NCBI GenBank assembly: GCA_032353305.1
Contig: JAUCNG010379481.1
Coordinates: 1 to 11,184 of the forward strand
Source: Cephalothrix spiralis
Lineage: Eukaryota > Nemertea > Palaeonemertea > Archinemertea > Cephalotrichidae
DNA length: 11,184 bases
Direction: 5' to 3'
The notes below the pieces were generated by a model, which did not search any database, had not been told where the DNA came from, and saw only the letters and a list, made by a program, of their open reading frames with translations. The translations under genes and the position numbers were made by a program. The first letter of the stretch is position 1. Every line of letters begins with the position of its first letter. Below are positions 1 through 7,800 of this stretch, piece after piece.

Positions 1-200
1 CTAATGATGTCATCCATTTTTCTAATTACCTGAAAATAAAAATATTTTTATAGTTTGTATGACAATATTAACAATTTAATAATTTCTAGGCTTTTCCCAA
101 GATATTTTTAGGACTACATATCAAGACTGCCAGGGGGGGCTGTCTTGAAAGTGCAGGCACCAACGTCTCCGAATTGAATTTTTTTGAAATCTTACAATGT

Positions 201-355
201 GACCCACCACCCCTTCCCTAACTTGACATTTTCGTCACTTCGCAGACATCACCCCAAACCATCACTAACTTGGCAATTAATTTCACTTTTCAGACAAGGG
301 TTCAAAAACACTCACCCCAAAAATCACTAATATGACATTTTTTTACTTTACGGAC
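201..355. repeat. Three degenerate tandem units of about 48-60 bp
   Basis: Three successive segments (201-247, 248-295, 296-355) share the same order of motifs: a CACCCC-like block, then CACTAA or CCTAA, then TTGACATTTT or a variant, then CACTTT/ACTTT and CAGAC or GGAC. Spacing is about 48, 48 and 60 bp. They look like old, diverged copies of a minisatellite or an internal transposon repeat. The pattern was found by eye and has not been scored. Confidence 0.5.
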
Positions 356-548
356 CCGGTAGGAAAACACCCACCTTTTTAGAAAAAAATTTGAGCGCAT
401 TGAAATTTTTTTGCAAAATTTTGCCCAAAAAACTACACAAACCAGAAAAATTTGTAAAAAAATTTTTCCACCGTGTGCAAAAAAAAAGGAGGGACGAGTA
501 TAACTTATTAAAATATGAACCGCTTTTTTGTCATTTTTCTGACATTAG

Positions 549-636
549 TCTCTGGATACGATCCATTATCGAGACAAGAAGCTCACTTTCAAGACATAAG
601 CCTCTTGATACCCACCCATTATCAAGACAAGAATGC
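549..636. repeat. Two direct-repeat units with a 52-bp period
   Basis: The segment from 550 (CTCTGGATAC..CCATTATCGAGACAAGAA) recurs from 602 (CTCTTGATAC..CCATTATCAAGACAAGAA) with a few substitutions and a 2-base length change. The period is 52 bp. No coding role is evident. Confidence 0.5.
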
Positions 637-1370
637 CATCGTAATTTCACTTTTGAGTCGGTAGCTATATATATGGATAAAAAGTAATTAACGTTTAATG
701 ATCTAAATAAAAACTAACCTTTAAGAGAAATATAAGAGAATATAAGTTCCCAGCAAACTAAAATATTAGGGTTTTACACGAAATATAACATGCGCTCCAT
801 GACAATATCACTTTGATACGATATTCAATGCGCTGATCTCCTCTGGAACGTGACCCGTTTTTAGTAAACAAATATCATAGGATATCAGTTATATCACAAT
901 GTATAAAATAAAATAATTTGTAATATCTACTTATATAATAAGAAATTTCTTAGAGAGGGAAATAGCGAATACGAATGAGCATTTATAAACCTGTAATCCT
1001 GCATAAACCGACATTGTTTCAAATTTATAAACATATATCTTAACACTGTACCATAGAAACTATGTAGCCGGCTACAATATTTTACCTGCTCTGGCTTAGA
1101 TACTATGAGCAAAAGAAATGGGGGACTATTTATTTCTATGTCATCGACATCTTACTTTTTTATCGATGTGTGTGTACCCTGATCTGTCAACAACTTAGGA
1201 CAAGCGAGATGTCCCTGCAAAACCCAATATGGATAAACATCTATAATACAATTTGTATGCATAATTAGCCATGTGCATAAGCCGTTATTTTTAAAGTACG
1301 CGCTGTAAAACGCACTATAAATAGAAAATAACCAGGAAAATAATGGTCATATAATATTTTTTAGTTTTTT

Positions 1371-1526
1371 TAACCCATATATATGTGCACACCTACTGAC
1401 AGAAGATCCCGTATGTATGCTTTGGAGTAAAATTATATACCTTTTAGACAGAGATTTCTGTGAAAATTCCAAAGTTTTTCAACTTTTTTTCTACGGAATC
1501 CTCCATAGGTGTGCACATATGGGTTA
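1371..1526. mobile_element. MITE-like hairpin element with TA ends
   Basis: Terminal inverted repeats lie at 1372-1395 and 1506-1525. The left end reads ACCCATAT(AT)ATGTGCACACCTA and the right end is its complement, lacking a 4-base ATAT expansion. Both ends abut a TA dinucleotide (1371-1372 and 1525-1526), the target duplication expected of Tc1/mariner-type elements. Complementarity continues inward: GATCCCGTA near 1407 matches the complement of the 3' side near 1496, and CTTTGGAGT matches ATTCCAAAG. The whole element can therefore fold into an imperfect hairpin. It has no coding capacity, so it would be a non-autonomous element. The superfamily assignment is inferred from the TA flanks only. 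Confidence 0.65.
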
Positions 1527-1950
1527 GGTGACTTATAACCTTTGTGTAACCATAGTTTAAATACTGTTACTTAACGATCATGAACCTCACTGATTTCTGA
1601 CTCAGTGATCAAAGCATATTTCTTATGCATTGTTATTACAGAATAATTGGATTTAATTTTGAAGTCATATAAAGTCACTCATTTATATTATAACCATTAT
1701 CTGTATTAATATTCACTTTCTATAATTTCTATTATGCATTACATTCCTGGTATGATTTTTCAGGGAAATATCTGTTCCTACTAATTATCTAATATAATTA
1801 TGACAAGGTCTATATTATACTTAATTATTGAATAACCATTAATTTTGGGTCCAGGGGGTGAAACCCCCGGTAGTTTAGTGATTTTAGGTCTTAACTTGCA
1901 AAATATGAAAGTTTTATATCATAAATTTTGATTTGTTGAATAACATACAC
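1527..1950. other. Intergenic, no gene seen
   Basis: This is AT-rich non-coding sequence between two MITE-like elements. The only local structure I note is a small perfect stem at 1854-1868 (GGGGGT, loop GAA, ACCCCC) in an otherwise AT-rich context. It lacks a U-tract and is not a bacterial-type terminator. Confidence 0.6.
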
Positions 1951-2326
1951 GTTTAATAAACAGTGTGTCCCAATATTATTTAAAATCACCTAGATGACGT
2001 TATATGGGACTTTAAAATTGAATATTTTGATAATTGCAAAAAATACCCATTTGAATATGGTCTTCTCTCCCTAATAAAACAGGTTTGGTGCAGATCGGTT
2101 CATAACTAAGGGAGCAACGATGATTCTCCTGAAGAACCTCTGATTTCATTTCCCCGACCCTAAATCCCATACTAAATCGAGAGATCACTCTAAAATTAAT
2201 CTGGAATATTTTTAGTGCATTTCAATTTTTAATTTAAAAAATATGAATAGTAAATTGTATAAGATATTTTTAAGTCACTATATGATGTCATCTGGCTGTT
2301 TGGACACCCTACCCTGTATAATAAAC
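1951..2326. mobile_element. MITE-like element with about 60-bp imperfect inverted ends
   Basis: The left end (1951-2013) begins GTTTAATAAACAG, then TGTGTCC, then AGATGACGTTATA and GGGACTT. The reverse complement of the right end (about 2270-2325) runs GTTTATTATACAG, GGTGTCC, AGATGACATCATA, GTGACTT, in the same order with small insertions. The interior has no substantial open frame. I infer a non-autonomous DNA transposon of about 375 bp. The exact boundary and target duplication are uncertain, although TA sits next to both ends. Confidence 0.5.
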
Positions 2327-2724
2327 TTTTAACTAGTCTAGATCTAACAAATTTTCTGACTTTTTGAAGATCTGCATATTTTCAGACTGATTCCCTTATT
2401 TTGCACTGACCCTTTAGCTTTAACTCCCTGAATTTTCCAGAATGAGTCCATGGACACAAGACAACAACAATTTGTACGTTATTTTGCCTTTCAAACAAAA
2501 ATGTGAATCAAAGATTTTAAGTTATTGGTTGATCTTTCAGATAAAAATTTCAAAATAGAAAAATTGACAAACACTTCCTTTGACTGACAAATGCTTTTAG
2601 GTAAGGTGACCTCAAAGTTTTGGTTCACGCCTTCAAGGCACAATATATGAGACTCTGTAAGAGGGTCCCATGTTCCGTACTTTTTTGACCTATGTTTCCT
2701 GTCATTTTTACCAAAATGTTCCTG
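2327..2724. other. Non-coding; minus-strand open frame of doubtful status
   Basis: A minus-strand frame of 130 codons starts at 2883 within the adjacent fold-back and runs to 2491. I recognise no domain in it, and its N-terminal half is simply the translation of an inverted-repeat arm. I treat it as chance or as transposon debris. Nothing else is evident here. Confidence 0.5.
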
Positions 2725-2969
2725 ATTTCTTAGATAATGGTCTCTGACACTCAAATGTCGCTTGAAAGTAGATAGGGAGCTATAGAACACGTCGTAGGCC
2801 CATTTGTGATTTGAAAATATATAATATGACGTGTGAAAAACTTTCCCTATATTTCTCACAAACATCATTTTATACATTTTCAAGTCACAAATGGGCCTAC
2901 AATGTGTTCTATAGCTCCAAATTCACTTTCAAACCACATTTGAGTGTCAGAGACCATCATTTACGAAAT
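2725..2969. mobile_element. Fold-back repeat with 94-bp arms
   Basis: The left arm (2725-2818) and right arm (2876-2969) are reverse complements over 94 positions each. Long exact blocks include GGTCTCTGACACTCAAATGT, GAGCTATAGAACAC and TAGGCCCATTTGTGA, around a 57-bp centre. Arm identity is roughly 80-85 percent by eye. The structure is that of a palindromic MITE or a head-to-head insertion of one repeat family. The same peptide (HKWAY..VFYSS..) can be read outward on both strands, purely because the arms are inverted copies. Confidence 0.7.
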
Positions 2970-4765
2970 GAATGGGCTTTTTTTCGTTTTTTTCCTTGAC
3001 CAAGAGCTTTCACAGGTTCCCCTAAAATAGTGTAATTTAATAAGTATTTTGTTTTTATTGAATCAGATGGTCGTAACAACCTATAGTGATAATACCTGTG
3101 CATATGTTAGTACAGCATGTTGATACATATTGCATGGATTTCAATCCAATATGGGAAATAACAGTCACATTTTGTGGAGCTCTTAGTTAATCATTGTGAC
3201 TTCTAAGACCTAATGCATGCATGCTAATATTTAGTGACAGTTTTGTCAAGGCCGTGCACTTACTAATTAATGTGTTTTGTTTTAAAAAGACTGGTGTCTC
3301 ACAAATAAAAAAATGGACATGATCAAGTCAGTGAGTTGGCGATTAATAAAAAAATGCGATGTTTTCATTAAAATACCCATTTTACATTTATAGCCTTCTC
3401 TCTAATTTAGTCTAAATGTGCTAAACTCCATCTAATGTCCGGCCATTGTCTGCGCGCTACTGATTATTGCCAGTGGGGACCCGCTCTGACCTGGCAGGCT
3501 GCTTTAGTGAATTACGGCATCCCACTTATTCATGTAATTCTGCAGCCTAATTCAGTAATTGGCAATTGCGGCCAAACAAAGCGTACATCGCTCAAAATTT
3601 GCCTAGCCCCAATTGCTGCTTTAAAAGGCCGTGGCAAATCCTATGTCAGTTTACCGTCGACCGCCTGCCCTATCTGAAAAGTACCGACCTTTTTTTCATT
3701 ATTCTTTCAAATTTTCATTATTGTGTTTTTTTTAAAGGAAATTGGATATTTCGGACGGCCCAAAACGTCAATTTCAGCCATTTTGATGGACAAGACTCAA
3801 TACCTTTTTGGAGAACCAGTCTATAATTTTGCACATAACCAATCTGTGATTTATAGCGGACATATTTTTTTGTGCATTTTAGCCACATTTTGCGCGTCAA
3901 CACTCAACAAAACCTTAAATATTCTGTAATTTATACCGAACATTTAATAATCATTTATACCGCAATTTTGTTGTTACCGTAACATCAATTTCACCAATTT
4001 TAAATATCATGTTTAATCGGTGTTCATCTTGATAGGTGAGTATGCAAATTTTACCAAAAAATTGAATAATGATAATGAAAACTCGCAGACCGGCCGCCCC
4101 TGTTTTCAAAATCGATTCGACAGTAAACTGAGTGACTGACATAGTGACATAGGATTTGCCACAGCCTAATCGCCACTAACTGACTAAGTAATCGGCTCAA
4201 CATTTAATAAAGTCAAAACAAAAGTAAAGCTGGCATCAGCGATTTAAAAAATCTCCATGGACTACATACATCACATGTTCTTGATATAGATCTACTGGCA
4301 TGACTGGTCATGCTGGTTAAATTTTTAATTTGAAAATTTGAGTTTGACATTTTATAGTTTTACACATTCATTTTATCAACATTGATAAATCATTTCATTT
4401 CCATATAATTATTGATTCATATTTTAAAACTTACCGAAGAGAAAAGTAAATATTAATCTATATTATGCACGAGATAATTCTTCTAAACAAATTGAATGAA
4501 AATTTTCACAATATGATGTCCGCCATTTGCAAATAGTTTCTATGACAACAAAATAGGTAAAAAGCGCCACGATTAAGGAACGTATAGTTTACTTCTTAAT
4601 TTTTCATTTAAAAGAGGGTTCAGCTATTTATATTTCATTATTGCATTTTTAACATTGTTTATATTGTCATTTTGGCAAAAATATAGCTATTACATCGATG
4701 AAAATTGAGAAAGAATATTTAACTTCCACGCGATGTGATCTATCATCTGCCAAATACGGAAGCAC
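2970..4765. other. Intergenic region upstream of HMBS, no gene recognised
   Basis: A somewhat GC-richer patch at about 3420-3680 includes an ATG-initiated 80-codon + strand frame (3435-3677) that matches nothing I know. Weak direct repeats of ATTTATA(G/C)CG(G/A)ACAT occur near 3848 and 3928, with a shorter third copy near 3953. A perfect 7-bp-arm palindrome lies at 4298-4313. A short block at 3370-3410 resembles 2038-2080 (AAAATACCCATTT..TCTTCTCTC), which suggests a dispersed repeat. I see no convincing TATA box in the last 200 bp before HMBS. Confidence 0.5.
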
Positions 4766-4825
4766 ATGGCGGTCGACCGGCATCCTAAAAAACTAATGCT
4801 GAACTTAAAAATTCGATATCCCTAG
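4766..4825 (+). other. Possible upstream ORF in the HMBS leader
   Basis: ATG at 4766 opens a 19-codon frame closed by TAG at 4823-4825, ending 22 bases before the HMBS ATG and in a different frame. Its start context has C at -3 and G at +4, which is weaker than the HMBS start (A at -3, G at +4). It matters only if transcription begins upstream of 4766, which cannot be told from the sequence. The surrounding ACATGGCGG resembles initiator-proximal motifs of housekeeping promoters, so 4766 could equally lie at or above the transcription start. Confidence 0.3.
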
Positions 4826-4847
4826 TAAATTGCTGCTGTTAGAAACA

Positions 4848-4898
4848 ATGGCGTCCAAGACAAACAGAACATATCGAGTTGGTTCTCGAAAAAGTCAG
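4848..4898 (+). CDS. HMBS: HMBS coding exon 1
   Basis: This exon holds 17 codons, from ATG in the context ACAATGG to CAG, followed by the donor GTAAAG, and ends in phase 0. It encodes the first beta-strand with the conserved R-V-G-S-R-K-S-Q. Arg14 corresponds to human Arg26, a substrate/cofactor-contacting residue. The N-terminus is 12 residues shorter than the human housekeeping form, as expected for a variable leader. Confidence 0.93.
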
Positions 4899-7800
4899 GT
4901 AAAGCTAAGGAAGGCAATTATGGAACTCGAACATTAACTTGAAATTGAAAAAGTTGAACTTTGAACAATCAACGACAACATGACTGAGTTACATGACTCG
5001 AAGTACTGCTCTACATGTATATAAAATTCAATAGTAGCAGACTATTTAGCAAAACTTAAGAAGCTCGTAAACCATAAAATGACATATGGTTGCCTGAAGT
5101 TAAGCAACGTTGACTAAGGTTAATAGTCTTGGATCGTTTGATCACTCTGACCTTGCTGATTCAAAAACCGTTGTCGTTGACTTGTTTTCACATCGTACAC
5201 GCAGTGAGTCTTCCTCTGACCTGGTGTCTGTAGTGCCACTTATGACGGCTCTTAATTGCATCCTTCACATCTTAATTACTCACAAATGCTTGCCAAAAAG
5301 CCTCTACCCAGTGCGAGGCTAAATAAACTCACAGGTGGCTCCCAGGTGCTTAATATATATATATATACCTGTAGGTAAATGCTTGTGAAGCAGACACATT
5401 GATTGTGTCTATTAGAGATGTCATAAGACTCCGCTATCGTCACTCTAGTCAATTCAAGATTTGTTCGATTTTTAACACTAACATTTTGTTGTTGAATAAA
5501 ATAAATCCTGTGAATCTTCTTGATGTGCGCCTGGCCGTCCTAAGTCGGCCACTTTCCTAATGCCGGATACTCGTGCTACAAGTAAGAAACCTGCCACAAG
5601 AAAATCGTTTTGACTACATTTTAAAATCATTATTTTTATATTTCAGCTTGCACTTATTCAGGCCAATCATGTTGTCAAAATTTTGTCTGGAAAATTTCCA
5701 TCAAAGGAATTCGAAGTTGGTGAGTAAAACATAAGAATTATGACCTTACATCACCACTGATTCACATTGCAGGATATGACACAGAGTATCCTACTACGTC
5801 TCATTTAGTCACTTCATGAATGAAATCAAGAAAATTCAAAGGAAAAAATGAGTATTTATCAACAAACTTACATGCTTTCATAATCCAAAAGATCGAACAA
5901 GGAACATAATCGACTAGTAAACTCAGAGGCTTTTGTGATAATAATCGATATTTAAGTGATCTTAAGTAGATATTGACAGAATTCTAAATAAATGGCAATT
6001 TATTTTCTTGTTCTTGAATGTAATCCTAAATGGTAGTGCATCGAAGACCACCAACAATTAGCATTGTACGTGTATATAGAGCTCACATAGACGTTATCTA
6101 TCGAACTTAGTAAGGAACATTGAATTATCTTTATTTCAAAATAATGTGCCTGTTCTGTCATACATTGAGAAACTTAAGGGTTTTTTAGTTTTTATTCAGA
6201 GTTAGGAATCTCTTTTAGATTTGCCCCGGCCATGAAATCAATATGATCGGCCGATCACTTCTTTTGCATCAGTAACTTCACGGCCATAGCTGTTGCCAAT
6301 ACTGCTCGAAATTGATAACGATCGCGCAGAAATAAAAAAGTTTAAAGGGGAAATCGGAAAGGATTTATTAAAAATCTTTTCCGATTCAACTCTCCATAAA
6401 AACGCCTAGATGGACTCTGACAGTCAACCTCACTTGTTCGGGACACATCCTTGTATACTTAGATAGCTCGGTTATTATAATAGGATATAGGACCCTGGGA
6501 ACGGGATGTCTGATGGTCTCTAAGCTACTTTTTCGAATTTTAAATATTTTTACTACCCACCTGATTTAAGAAATATTCTATGATATGAGTAGAGATGCGA
6601 GTTCAAATCAATATCAATTGTCAAGAAATATCTTACCTTTCAGTGGCCATGTCAACAACTGGTGATAAAATACTAAACACAGCTTTGTCTAAGGTATGGT
6701 CATTAGTTTAAATACATCCTGTTAAATCTTTGACTTTTTAGTACTTAGTCACAAAATTAGTGTTTCTGAAATTTCGGTTAAACCGCAGATTTAAATTAAA
6801 AGTCAAAGAGTTTCGTTTAATTTTTCTGGTTTATGTTGATTTTACTAAAATTCATTTGAACTACCCTCCAGTGCCAAATAAATATGATATATCAAAACAA
6901 ATTAAAAATAATTTGTAAGCATAATAATATCTAAATATTAATATAATAAGTTTGTTCATCTTTTTAAAAAAGTGGTTATTTGCTTGTCGGTGTATACATC
7001 TTAATGAATTTTTAACCAAAATTGATTGATAAATTTAAAAAATGGTTCTTTGAAATTCAAAGTTGTTAAATAATTGTAGATTTTAGTTCTAATATATAAG
7101 AGAAATTGAAACAGAAGCTTCAAAAAAATCCACAGACACAAGATATTTCCAATATGTGTTGACGATATATTTCGCCCTTACCGCATCATCAGGTCGAGTA
7201 TATGTACATCGAAACAGTTTCTTGGATATACATGTATTATATTTTTTTGCTATGGTATATTGTTTATTCGTACTAGAGATTAATTGAAGGGAACAATTTT
7301 GACCGTCATTTTCCCTAATTTCTCTCATCTTTCATTGACTAATGCCCCTCTAATTTTGACAATCTATGGCTTAATCAATTTAAGAATAGAATGGACAGGT
7401 ACCATTGGCAAATGCAAGGATTTAACGGAAGAAGGGATGGTATTATTGGCAAGGTTATTATGGACTCTTAAGGTCCCTCTAATCGTATATCCCATTAAAT
7501 TATATTAACGGCCGCGAAATGATCTCGTTACCAAGAGAGAAAAAATATCATAATCCATTCACTACTTCCATTCCAAATCATTAATTTTCTAAACCTCTAA
7601 AATTTTGCAAAATTGGCATTTATTACTCTGTCTGAGTTTAAGATCTTCGGCGTCAATAAAAATGTCGCCATGGGAAAACCATGTCCTATTTTCTGGAAAA
7701 GAAGATCTAGACACCAATTTCATTTTAAATATTTATTTCTTTTAGATTGGAGAAAAAAGTTTATTTACGAAGGAGTTAGAAATTGCTTTGGCTGATAATA

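Larger units (their letters stand above)
1..1370. other. Intergenic, no recognisable gene
   Basis: This AT-rich stretch has stops scattered through all frames, and I recognise no protein in it. It contains two groups of degenerate direct repeats (annotated separately), a G7 run flanked by a small stem (TCAAGAC at 121-127 with GTCTTGA at 142-148) and a perfect 14-bp palindrome at 1063-1076. An open frame at 391-687 starts only with TTG and encodes a lysine-rich low-complexity peptide. I regard it as chance. Confidence 0.6.

Noticed and set aside
391-687. 98-codon + strand frame
   Set aside because: It begins with TTG and not ATG, is rich in Lys/Phe from poly-A/T runs, and overlaps a direct repeat. 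It is a chance frame in AT-rich DNA.
1854-1868. GC hairpin as a terminator
   Set aside because: The context is eukaryotic, no T-tract follows, and there is no upstream gene to terminate.
2491-2883. 130-codon minus-strand frame
   Set aside because: No domain is recognised. Part of it is an inverted-repeat arm that translates similarly on the opposite strand from the other arm, and there are no splice or codon features supporting a gene.
3718-4142. Several overlapping 60-70 codon frames on both strands
   Set aside because: Mutually overlapping in different frames, low complexity, and no recognisable motif.
6590-6615. tRNA-like B-box (GAGTTCAAATC)
   Set aside because: No A-box at the right distance and no cloverleaf can be drawn around it.
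7284-7508. 74-codon + strand frame in HMBS intron 3
   Set aside because: No domain is recognised. It lies inside an intron and is not bounded by splice sites that keep the HMBS frame.
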